Below, in pieces: positions 19,780 to 27,453 of a DNA stretch of 64,000 bases. Numbering within the stretch: the stretch's first letter is position 1; the number at the start of each line of letters is the position of its first letter. The notes beneath the pieces are model-generated. The model was not told where the DNA came from. It ran no database searches and saw only the letters and a list, made by a program, of their open reading frames with translations. The position numbers and the translations under genes were made by a program. The stretch covers positions 868,001-932,000 of the forward strand of contig NZ_JAALXT010000001.1 in assembly GCF_011634775.1 (NCBI RefSeq), in the 5' to 3' direction. The stretch comes from Thalassoroseus pseudoceratinae. Lineage in GTDB: Bacteria > Planctomycetota > Planctomycetia > Planctomycetales > Planctomycetaceae.

Positions 19780-19841
19780 GGGAATGTCTGTAGAAGTCGC
19801 TTTTCAGTTCCTGGAAGAAACCGCTACAATAGGACATTCCC
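19780..19841 (+). promoter_or_regulatory. Inverted repeat around a promoter-like element upstream of the ECF sigma gene
   Basis: GGGAATGTC at 19780-19788 pairs with GACATTCCC at 19833-19841 (9 bp perfect). TACAAT, a possible -10, lies at 19825-19830 just before the second arm. The -35 position has no good match. The element could be an operator or a long hairpin. Function inferred. Confidence 0.35.
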
Positions 19842-19858
19842 TCAGATAGGCTGAATTC

Positions 19859-20548
19859 ATGTCCGAAACGTCTGCCAACCCACCACAAAAGAACTCGAAG
19901 ACGGCTAAACCTTCGCCGACCGAGGTCGAGACGGGGTTGATCAATCGGGTGATTCGGGGGGACACCGCAGCGCTGGCGGAATTGTTTTCGATCTATCGTC
20001 CCCGATTATGGCGAATGGTGCACTTTCGTCTCCATCCGCGATTGCAAGGCCGGGTCGACGCCGATGATGTCCTCCAAGACGCATGGATGAAAGCCGTCGA
20101 TCGCATTGACCACTTCCTGCGAGATGCATCGCGATCGTGTTTCATTTGGTTTCGGATGATCGTCAGTCAAACGATGATCGAATTGCACCGTCGGCATTTG
20201 GGTGCGGACAAACGTACCGCGACCCGTGAAGTCTCAATTCATGGCGGTTGGGGAGCGGATTCCACGTCGTCGGCTCTGGCGTTCCATTTGTTGGGATCAT
20301 TTTCCTCACCCAGCAACGCTGCCTTGCGTGCCGAGCGTGCCAAACAGCTCGATGCCGCCTTGCAAACCCTCAGCGATATCGACCGTGAAGTTCTGGCGTT
20401 GCGGCATTTCGAGGAATTGAGCAATCGCGAAACCGCACTCGTCTTGGGCATGTCGGAGCAAGCCGCCAGTGCGAGGTACATTCGCGCGTTGGGGCGTCTC
20501 AAGGTGATGTTGGAGGCGTTGCCGGAAATGGGCAACGATCCGAAATGA
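19859..20548 (+). CDS. ECF-type RNA polymerase sigma factor
   Basis: 229 residues. Region 2 runs from about residue 25 to 100, with the helix ADDVLQDAWMKAVDRIDHFL, and region 4 from about 165, with LSDIDREVLALRHFEELSNRETALVLGMSEQAASARYIRALGR split by the usual turn. Both are typical of the planctomycete ECF groups that have no cognate anti-sigma factor. The stop codon overlaps the ATG of the following kinase (ATGA at 20545-20548), the known planctomycete ECF-Ser/Thr kinase arrangement. It probably directs a regulon that the kinase controls. Confidence 0.92.
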   Translation: MSETSANPPQKNSKTAKPSPTEVETGLINRVIRGDTAALAELFSIYRPRLWRMVHFRLHPRLQGRVDADDVLQDAWMKAVDRIDHFLRDASRSCFIWFRMIVSQTMIELHRRHLGADKRTATREVSIHGGWGADSTSSALAFHLLGSFSSPSNAALRAERAKQLDAALQTLSDIDREVLALRHFEELSNRETALVLGMSEQAASARYIRALGRLKVMLEALPEMGNDPK

Positions 20549-21840
20549 GCGAGTCCTCCGAATTCGACGAAGCCGAATTGGATGGATTCCCGATCACCAC
20601 ACCGTCCGATGCCAATGGCGGACGCGACTCTCTCGAAATGATCGCTAGCGAATTTTCGGAGCGAGCGCGAGCCAGCGACGTACCGTCCATCGAGGAGTAC
20701 GTGCGAGCCCATCCACATCTCGCTGAGCAAATCCGGGAAATTCTCCCAATGGTGGCCACGTTGGAAGGCTGGAAGATTCGCAAAGAATCGGAGTGCCTCA
20801 AGCGTTTGTTGCCGGAGGAGTTTTCACCGGGACGGTTGGGACGGTACGAGATTCTTCGCGAGTTGGGACGAGGCGGCATGGGCGTGGTCTACGAAGCCCG
20901 CGAAGACGGCTCAAATCGGCACGTTGCGTTGAAGTTGCTGCCGTGGCGGTTCGCCAATGCAATGCCTCGATGGAGCGAACGGTTCCGTCGCGAAGCCGAA
21001 ACCATCGCCCGGTTGCGACATCGAAACATCGTGCCGATTTTTGACTACGCCGAGTCCGATGGCTACATGTACTACGTCATGCAACTTGTGGAAGGTGTGG
21101 ATCTTCGCTGGATCATCGACCGTCTAAAGCACGAATCGGCCGTGGTCTATGCGAATGAAATCCACCGTCTCGGCCGACAAATGGAGACCCCGTCGAAAAG
21201 CCCGACAGCCGAACCATCGCCATTCCGGTCGGGACGTCGTTTGACGCTCACTTCATGGATGGGATTCGCAAAACTCATCGTCCAGGCGGCTCAGGCGTTG
21301 GACTACGCACACCGCCAAGGTGTACTGCACAACGACATCAAACCCGGCAACCTGATGCTCGATGCGACGGGTCAATTGTTTGTGGCTGATTTTGGAATCG
21401 GCGGCGATTGGACGGAAGAATTCGAAACCAACGAACCGGCAGCGGGCACGCTTCGGTACACGGCTCCGGAACGACTTCGAGATGAACCCTTCGACGGTCG
21501 CAGCGATGTTTACTCGCTCGGTGCCACACTATACGAGCTGGCCACGAGACGTCCGATGTTCACCGTCCAAGACCGCGTCGCGTTGGCGACTGCGATTCTG
21601 GAAGATTCACCGCCGTCGGTCCGCGAACTTCAGCCGAAAATGCCGAATCAATTTGCCGCTGTGATTCACAAGGCGATCGCCAAGAATCCTGCCGAACGAT
21701 ACCAATCCGCCATCGAATTCGCGAACGATCTGCTGCGATTCGTTCACGGCCAAGTAACGGAAGCCAGCATTGAAAACCGTTGGTGGAACCGGCTCAAACG
21801 GTTTCTCGCTCGCCGGTCGTCTCAATCCGAACAGACTTGA
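20545..21840 (+). CDS. Ser/Thr protein kinase coupled to the ECF sigma factor
   Basis: 431 residues, no membrane span. Residues 30-75 form a short helical region (SIEEYVRAHPHLAEQIREIL) typical of kinases that pair with planctomycete ECF factors. The kinase domain spans about 100-385: ATP loop GRGGMGVVYE at 109-118, Lys130 (VALKLL), catalytic loop HNDIKPGN at 262-269, ADFGIGG with Asp282, and APERL. The catalytic loop reads HND instead of HRD, so the Arg that contacts a phosphorylated activation loop is missing; the base Asp264 is kept. This suggests activation that does not depend on activation-loop phosphorylation. It is translationally coupled to the sigma gene. Confidence 0.92.
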   Translation: MSESSEFDEAELDGFPITTPSDANGGRDSLEMIASEFSERARASDVPSIEEYVRAHPHLAEQIREILPMVATLEGWKIRKESECLKRLLPEEFSPGRLGRYEILRELGRGGMGVVYEAREDGSNRHVALKLLPWRFANAMPRWSERFRREAETIARLRHRNIVPIFDYAESDGYMYYVMQLVEGVDLRWIIDRLKHESAVVYANEIHRLGRQMETPSKSPTAEPSPFRSGRRLTLTSWMGFAKLIVQAAQALDYAHRQGVLHNDIKPGNLMLDATGQLFVADFGIGGDWTEEFETNEPAAGTLRYTAPERLRDEPFDGRSDVYSLGATLYELATRRPMFTVQDRVALATAILEDSPPSVRELQPKMPNQFAAVIHKAIAKNPAERYQSAIEFANDLLRFVHGQVTEASIENRWWNRLKRFLARRSSQSEQT

Positions 21841-21854
21841 AGCGGACGTCGAAG

Positions 21855-22163
21855 TTACGCCGCATTGGCGACTTCCGCGTCGTCCAGGAACAACCGACTC
21901 CGCACGCGTTCTTTGCGATAGCGTTCGCCTTTGGCGTCATAGAAGTAGATCACGTTGTGGTCGGAGGCCCAAATCGCCCCGAGACGCACGCTCCGCGGAC
22001 CTTGCAACGAGAATTGCAGTCCACACACTCGCCCCCGCCGCATCAATTGCATTTCGCTCATGCGGAATTGGTCGGCGAGTAAATTTTCCTTCTGACAAAG
22101 AATGTGATGAATGTATGCCCGGAGATCGTCGAGTGTTCGCACTTCGTCGAGCGTTTCACACAT
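21855..22163 (-). CDS. Conserved small protein of unknown function
   Basis: 102 residues from the ATG at 22163. The sequence is compact and soluble, with a helical N-terminus (LDEVRTLDDLRAYIHHIL) and beta-type segments CGLQFSLQGPRSVRLGAIW and NVIYFYDAKGERY, which look like a single folded domain. There is a Cys pair but no recognised motif. Its direct neighbour upstream is a degenerate-looking region (22164-22598). The high density of charged and ordered residues argues for a real gene. It converges on the kinase gene with a 14-base gap. Confidence 0.65.
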   Translation of the reverse strand: MCETLDEVRTLDDLRAYIHHILCQKENLLADQFRMSEMQLMRRGRVCGLQFSLQGPRSVRLGAIWASDHNVIYFYDAKGERYRKERVRSRLFLDDAEVANAA

Positions 22164-22598
22164 AAAGCCATCCCATGCAGGAAATTGAATCCCATGTCAA
22201 CCGCCTTGAGCACCGGCGTCGCGTTCCGGTCCGGCGGCAATTCCAATGCGACGCCGTGGGATATCGTCGCGAACACTGGACGGCTTTTGATTTCCAAACA
22301 GTCGGTGGTGCATTCAGCAGGTGTCGTTTCACTCCGATAACCGGCAAAGGTGGCCCCGTAGAACCCGCTTTTTCCGCGCTCTTGTCCCGTCCTGAGCGCA
22401 ATAATCCGCACCGTCGTTGAAATCATCCCGGTGAATACGCGGCGGGGAAAAATGAAACCCGATCAAATTCAAGCTGCGTCCGGCCGCCAACATTCCTACA
22501 ACCCGCACCAGCAGACAATCTCCAACCGCTGCGTTTTGCGGGTTGTCGCGGTCACTCAACTTCCGAGGAAAATTCCGGTATAGTTCAGCAATTGACAC
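22164..22598 (-). pseudogene. Possible decayed or frameshifted gene
   Basis: The minus strand holds two partly overlapping frames. One starts near 22598 and reads a plausible stretch (GDCLLVRVVGMLAAGRSLNL); the other begins at 22426 and reads RIIALRTGQERGKSGFYGAT and ATISHGVALELPPDRN. Joined by a frame change near 22430, they give one continuous protein-like run ending at about 22190. I could not identify a family, so this may be a pseudogene or chance. The same 466-base region must also carry the promoter of the Ldh-family gene at 22630. Confidence 0.25.
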
Positions 22599-22629
22599 AC
22601 GATCGACAGTTCCTGCTTCAGGTCAACAC

Positions 22630-23688
22630 ATGCCAATATTTTCCGCTGAGACGTTACGCAAATTTTCCGAGTCGCTCCTCGAAGCCGGTGGTGCCCAACA
22701 CGATGAAGCAACCACCGTGGCCGATAGTTTGGTGCAAGCCAATTTACGGGGTCACGATTCCCACGGTGTGATGCGATTACCGTCGTACATTGAACGTGTT
22801 CAAAGTGGCGGCATCAAATCGGGTGCCAAGTTGGACGTCGTTCACGAAGCAGCCAGCGCTCTGGTGTGCGACGGCAACTGGGGGTTCGGACAGGTATTGT
22901 CGCAAGAGTTGACGAAGCGATTGATCGAGAAGGCAGGCGAAACCGGCATTGCATGCGGCACGCTTCGGCAATCGGCACACATTGGTCGACTTGGCGAATA
23001 TGCGGAAATGGCTGCGGAACATGGGATGATCGCCATCGTTTGTGCCAACACTCACGGAGCCGCTCAACGAGTCGCGCCGGTTGGCGGAAAACGGCCACGT
23101 TTGGGAACGAATCCTTTGTGCATTGGTGTTCCCGGTGGTGAAGAGGGACCGTTTTTGCTGGACTTCGGCACCAGTGCGACGGCCGAAGGCAAAGTTCGCG
23201 TGAAGCGAATCGGTGGAGCCGAATGCCCTCCCGGATGGCTATTGGATCCCGATGGCCAACCGACCTGCGATCCCAATAAACTTTATGGCGACCCACCAGG
23301 GACCATCTTGCCGATGGGTGGGGATCAGGCCTACAAAGGATTCGGATTGGCATTCATGATCGAAATGCTCTGTGGAGGGCTTTCCGGTGGACAATGTGCC
23401 TACCCGAATCCACCGGCTCCCGTTGGGAACTGTGCGTTCTTCATCGTGATTGCTCCCCAGACATTCGGTGAGGATGGTCATTTGGCTCAGGAAGTTCGTC
23501 AACTAGAACAGTACGTTCGCAGCGTTCCCAAAATCGACGAATCGGCAACCATCACGTTGCCCGGTGATCCCGAACGGCGTGTCTACGAAGACCGCGTTCA
23601 ATCCGGAATTAGTCTCGATGATGGCAACTGGCAAGCTCTTGTTGATTTGGCGACCTCGTTGGGTGTCGAGGCGCCATCAGCAACATAG
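22630..23688 (+). CDS. Ldh-family oxidoreductase (malate/L-lactate dehydrogenase type)
   Basis: 352 residues from the ATG at 22630; the frame is open to 22543 without similarity. The family motif GHDSHGVMRLP at residues 41-51 supplies the catalytic His45. Further conserved blocks are HIGRLGEYAE, the nucleotide-binding LGTNPLCIGVPG, and KGFGLAFMIEML. These NAD(P)-dependent enzymes reduce 2-oxoacids such as malate, sulfolactate, ureidoglycolate or delta-pyrroline-2-carboxylate. No substrate-specific signature is evident. The neighbours (small protein, kinase) give no pathway. Confidence 0.9.
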   Translation: MPIFSAETLRKFSESLLEAGGAQHDEATTVADSLVQANLRGHDSHGVMRLPSYIERVQSGGIKSGAKLDVVHEAASALVCDGNWGFGQVLSQELTKRLIEKAGETGIACGTLRQSAHIGRLGEYAEMAAEHGMIAIVCANTHGAAQRVAPVGGKRPRLGTNPLCIGVPGGEEGPFLLDFGTSATAEGKVRVKRIGGAECPPGWLLDPDGQPTCDPNKLYGDPPGTILPMGGDQAYKGFGLAFMIEMLCGGLSGGQCAYPNPPAPVGNCAFFIVIAPQTFGEDGHLAQEVRQLEQYVRSVPKIDESATITLPGDPERRVYEDRVQSGISLDDGNWQALVDLATSLGVEAPSAT

Positions 23689-23730
23689 TACCTCAGTTTG
23701 AGGCTCGCATCATTCGCAAGGAGTCCCCCC

Positions 23731-24018
23731 ATGACACCGCAAGAACCAACCCCGGAACCAGCCCAGGACATCCGCTTGTATGTTCTGGAACCGGAGAATT
23801 GGCAAGCACGTGTCAAACTCGATTGGGAAAAGGAGTATTGCTACCAGAAAAATCCGGGAGAAGATTTCTTTCACCGGCTCGTCGCGGGAGAGGTTTACTT
23901 TCAACGCGAAGACGAACGCTACTGCCTGAACTGTGCGTTGCGGCGAGGGATCGTCACGTACGATCGCTTGAACTGGCAGCATGGGACCAAAAAATCCCGA
24001 ACGAATTTTCCGATCTGA
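23731..24018 (+). CDS. Small conserved protein of unknown function
   Basis: 95 residues from the ATG at 23731 with AAGGAG at 23718-23723. It is acidic, rich in Tyr, Trp and Cys (YCLNCALRRG), with the CxxC pair perhaps binding zinc. It lies 42 bases after the Ldh-family gene on the same strand and may share its transcript. Its last codons overlap the stem of the terminator for the opposite gene, so the two genes converge tightly. Function unknown. Confidence 0.6.
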   Translation: MTPQEPTPEPAQDIRLYVLEPENWQARVKLDWEKEYCYQKNPGEDFFHRLVAGEVYFQREDERYCLNCALRRGIVTYDRLNWQHGTKKSRTNFPI

Positions 24019-24031
24019 AATTCGTTCGGGA
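23989..24031 (-). terminator. Terminator of the membrane kinase, overlapping a coding end
   Basis: A perfect 14-bp stem, TCCCGAACGAATTT with AAATTCGTTCGGGA (23995-24008 and 24018-24031), is followed on the minus strand by six T (23994 to 23989). It ends transcription of the kinase at 24044. The 5' arm and loop fall inside the last codons of the opposite-strand small protein, so one sequence serves as codons and terminator. Confidence 0.75.
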
Positions 24032-24043
24032 TTCCTGCGAATC

Positions 24044-25777
24044 TTATTTCATCTCGATCGTCTCAGCGATCATTTGCTCTGGCGTCATTTCTTTCCCAGG
24101 AGAGTCCTGGGTGGACGCGGCCAAATCATCGCCGATGTTCTCTTCGTCGAGATCGACATTCCTTGTCCACCAATCGGCGGCCATCTCTTGCGTCCAGGTC
24201 TTACCGATACCGCACGTTGCCAATGCCGTGTTCAACTCTCGCACGGATTGGAAACGTTTATTCGGATCACGGTCGAGACACCGCTGAACGATTGATTCCA
24301 GATCCTCCGGGATATCGGGCTGCAGGTCACGAATTCGTGGACGTTCGTCGTGCATGTGCGAAAGAATAATTCGCATCGGACTCGTTCCATTGAAGACAGG
24401 CCGTCCGGTCAACAAGTGGAATAACGTCGCTCCCAATGAATAGATGTCGCTGCGTTGATCGGTTACCCCGTCACTAGTCATTTCCGGAGCACCAAACAAT
24501 GGGGAGCCAACCACAACGCCCTCGAGCGTCAACCGCTCCGCGTTCGCCGGCATTTCCGTTTTCTTGACGAGACCAAAATCGAGAAGTTTCGCCAAATCGT
24601 ACAGCCCGCCACGTTCCGCCGCGAAGATGTTCCCCGGCTTGATGTCCCGGTGAACAATCCCCTTGGCATGGGCTTCTTCCAACGCCGACGCCACTTGCCC
24701 GACAAGATGCACCGCACGATTTGGCGGCATCGGACCGTAATGATCGACAATTTCTTGAAGATCCATGCCGGGTAAATATTCCATGACGTAATAAAACGTA
24801 CCGTCCTGCGTATGACCGTAATCATAGATTTCGACGGTGTTCGGATGCGAAAGTTTCGCCGTCGCTTTGACCTCACTCTCAAAACGTTTCAAAGCCTGGA
24901 CATTTTCGGACTTCTCGGCCCGAATCAATTTCAGTGCACATCGTCGTTTGAGCAAATGGTGCTCCGCGAGAAACACCTCACCCATTCCGCCCGAACCGAG
25001 CTTTCGCAGAATCCGATAACTGCCCAACTGTTTTGCATCGAACGCATCCCGGCGGAGTCGGTCGGCACGATGGGAACCGTAAAAGGAAATCGCCGCACCG
25101 ATCGAAAGACTCAACACAATGGCCGACATTCCGCCACTATGAAAGAGAATCTCGCCAACTTGATCGTTTGCGAGTCCAATCCCCAACGCAGAACCAATTC
25201 CCAGCAACGCCATGCCGCCAATGACGACGCCTGCATGGCGTGTCGTGTTGGGTATGTACACACCGTACAACTGCATCAATATCAACCAGGGAATCACAGT
25301 ATCACCCGGGAACGCCGCCGCGGCCGTTTGCAATCCGATGACTGGATCACATTGGCAGATGTAGTTGTACGTCTTCCAAAGAAATAATGCGGCCGGCAGC
25401 AAAAAAACCATGATCTCGGAGATCAACAATTTTTGACGACACTCGGAATGTCGCGTCCCCAATACCCAACTAATGAAGAACAGCGTGGCCACAACTCCGG
25501 CATGCGGGGCCAACAACTTCCAGGGCGGACCGAAGGACCAATCGATCAGGAACAACGCCCGAACCAGGAACCCCATCATGCCAAACGCTAATATCAAGGA
25601 CACCACGCGCAATCTCCGCGCAGTCAGGCCGTGACACTCTTTCCGATAGTTCGCGCTCGGATCGGACGCCATCCCACCATGCGGGCAGAACGCTCCAAAT
25701 CTGGATCGCCGTTTTGGTTGTGAGGTGTCCGCCATGTTGTCAGCGGGAACAATTTTGGAGGGGGTACTTTCAGGCAT
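24044..25777 (-). CDS. Membrane-anchored Ser/Thr protein kinase with N-terminal multi-pass domain
   Basis: 577 residues. Residues about 57-235 contain six hydrophobic spans, starting LRVVSLILAFGMMGFLV; they are not tethered to an extracellular PASTA or TPR part. The kinase domain follows at about 254-540: GSGGMGEVF at 261-269, Lys283, HRDIKPGN at 377-384, LDFG at 399-402, and GAPEM for the APE motif. The last 40 residues are acidic. All active-site residues are present. The multi-pass N-terminus may sense a membrane or extracellular signal. A perfect TATAAT at 25808-25813 lies 31 bases upstream, and GGATGAAAC precedes the ATG. Confidence 0.88.
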   Translation of the reverse strand: MPESTPSKIVPADNMADTSQPKRRSRFGAFCPHGGMASDPSANYRKECHGLTARRLRVVSLILAFGMMGFLVRALFLIDWSFGPPWKLLAPHAGVVATLFFISWVLGTRHSECRQKLLISEIMVFLLPAALFLWKTYNYICQCDPVIGLQTAAAAFPGDTVIPWLILMQLYGVYIPNTTRHAGVVIGGMALLGIGSALGIGLANDQVGEILFHSGGMSAIVLSLSIGAAISFYGSHRADRLRRDAFDAKQLGSYRILRKLGSGGMGEVFLAEHHLLKRRCALKLIRAEKSENVQALKRFESEVKATAKLSHPNTVEIYDYGHTQDGTFYYVMEYLPGMDLQEIVDHYGPMPPNRAVHLVGQVASALEEAHAKGIVHRDIKPGNIFAAERGGLYDLAKLLDFGLVKKTEMPANAERLTLEGVVVGSPLFGAPEMTSDGVTDQRSDIYSLGATLFHLLTGRPVFNGTSPMRIILSHMHDERPRIRDLQPDIPEDLESIVQRCLDRDPNKRFQSVRELNTALATCGIGKTWTQEMAADWWTRNVDLDEENIGDDLAASTQDSPGKEMTPEQMIAETIEMK

Positions 25778-25807
25778 GTTTCATCCGCTCGACGATAAAG
25801 TTGTCAG

Positions 25808-25842
25808 ATTATACCCGACCATGTCGTCTACGTGTATGTGCA
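25808..25842 (-). promoter_or_regulatory. Predicted promoter of the membrane kinase
   Basis: Reading the minus strand, TATAAT (25813 to 25808) is a perfect -10; the -35 position (TACACG) is weak. Transcription would begin about 25800, giving a short leader to the ATG at 25777. Confidence 0.4.
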
Positions 25843-25942
25843 GTTTCGTACTCACTCCATTTTTCGCCGCAGATCAGATTTTGATTCCCAAGCAATTTAG
25901 AGGCCAACCGCACACTTGTCCCAACAAATGATCACGCGAATT

Positions 25943-27400
25943 CTAGCCAATCAACTCGTGATGAACGCGAGGGTCGTTGCTGGGACCGATCAAACGTTGA
26001 TTGAGCCCTTGGAAGGGAACGCTGAAGCGGTGAGGGTCGAGACCTAAAAGATGCAAGATCGTCGCCTGCAAATCGGGGACGGACATTTCATTTTCCGTGA
26101 TGAAATATCCCAGATCGTCCGTCGCACCATAACTCATTCCCGGTTTTACGCCACCACCGGCCATCCAGATTGTAAAGCAGTGCGGGTGATGATCTCGGCC
26201 CAGGAACTTGGAACCGCGACGTTCTTCGTTCATGGCCGTCCGTCCGAATTCGCCACTCCAGATCACGAGGGTTTCATCGAGCAACCCTCGCTGTTTCAAA
26301 TCGCCAAGCAGAGCGGCAATCGGTTGATCGACTTGCTGACATTTCTTCGGTAATTGCGTGACGATGTCGTCACCTTTGCCCGTGCCGTGCGTGTCCCACC
26401 CCCAATTGAAGAGCTGCACATATCGCACGCCACGCTCGACCAATCGCCGAGCGAGCAAACACGTATTTGCGAAACTCTCGTCGCCACCGATGCCGTACGC
26501 TTCATGGATATGCTTGGGCTCCTTGGAAATATCCATCGCCTCCGGTACTGCCATTTGCATGCGATAGGCGAGTTCATATTGGCTGATCCGTGTTTGTGTT
26601 TCCGGATCGCCGGACCGCCGATGCTCCAACTCATTCAAACGTTGCAGGGCATCGAGACTCTTGCGACGGACTCCGCGACTCATCCCCACCGGATCCGAGA
26701 CGTACAAAATCGGGTCGCCTTTTGTTCGGCATTGCACACCTTGATAGACCGAAGGAAGGAACCCGCTGCCCCACAGACTTTTCCCACCACTCGGATCGGT
26801 TCCCCCCGTGACCATCACCACAAACGCGGGCAGGTTTTCGCTTTCCGATCCCAAGCCGTACGTCGCCCACGAGCCAAGCGACGCTCCCCCGAATCGCGGC
26901 GATCCGGTATACAACAGAAGTTGGGCCGGGGCATGGTTAAACTGATCGGTCTTCATCGACCGCACCACGCACAGGTCATCCGCTTGTTTCGAGAGATGTG
27001 GCAGCAGTTCGCTCATCCATTGGCCACTCTCACCATGTTGAGCAAACTTATACGGCGTGCCGAGAAGTTTCGGGCGTCGGGCGTTCAAGTCGATGAACGG
27101 CAGACGTTCCTTCTTGAGAACTTCAAGCAACTCATCCGGGCACGGCTGCATTGTGTGTTCGACGAGTTTTGGTTTGAAGTCAAACAAGTCATGTTGCGGC
27201 GGTGATCCGGCCATGTGCAGATAGATGACGTGTTTCGCCTTCGGTGCGAACATCGGCTTCGGAGGATTGGTCGGCGAAGCCGCCTGCGATGACGAAGTTC
27301 CCATCAGACCCGCGAGCGCCAACGCTCCCAGACCCGCTTGCGAATCCCGCAAAAAATGCCGTCGCGTGATGCCTTGAAGATACTCAGATGCTGGGTTCAT
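25943..27400 (-). CDS. DUF1501 protein (TAT-type signal)
   Basis: 485 residues from the ATG at 27400. The N-terminus has a twin-arginine-type signal (ITRRHFLRDS then a hydrophobic stretch AGLGALALAGLMG). DUF1501 proteins share an alkaline-phosphatase/sulfatase-like fold; visible blocks are HVIYLHMAGSPPQHDLFDFKPK, the VRSMKTDQFNHAPAQ region, and a C-terminal GRDHHPHCFTIWMAGGGVKPG. They are exported and associated with PSD1 proteins, in planctomycetes often near sulfatases. The pair's biochemical function is not established. It is 53 bases downstream of its PSD1 partner. Confidence 0.92.
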   Translation of the reverse strand: MNPASEYLQGITRRHFLRDSQAGLGALALAGLMGTSSSQAASPTNPPKPMFAPKAKHVIYLHMAGSPPQHDLFDFKPKLVEHTMQPCPDELLEVLKKERLPFIDLNARRPKLLGTPYKFAQHGESGQWMSELLPHLSKQADDLCVVRSMKTDQFNHAPAQLLLYTGSPRFGGASLGSWATYGLGSESENLPAFVVMVTGGTDPSGGKSLWGSGFLPSVYQGVQCRTKGDPILYVSDPVGMSRGVRRKSLDALQRLNELEHRRSGDPETQTRISQYELAYRMQMAVPEAMDISKEPKHIHEAYGIGGDESFANTCLLARRLVERGVRYVQLFNWGWDTHGTGKGDDIVTQLPKKCQQVDQPIAALLGDLKQRGLLDETLVIWSGEFGRTAMNEERRGSKFLGRDHHPHCFTIWMAGGGVKPGMSYGATDDLGYFITENEMSVPDLQATILHLLGLDPHRFSVPFQGLNQRLIGPSNDPRVHHELIG

Positions 27401-27453
27401 GTTCGACTCGGGAAGAGCTTTATGAAGACTGAAAAGACCGTTGAAATCCGCGT

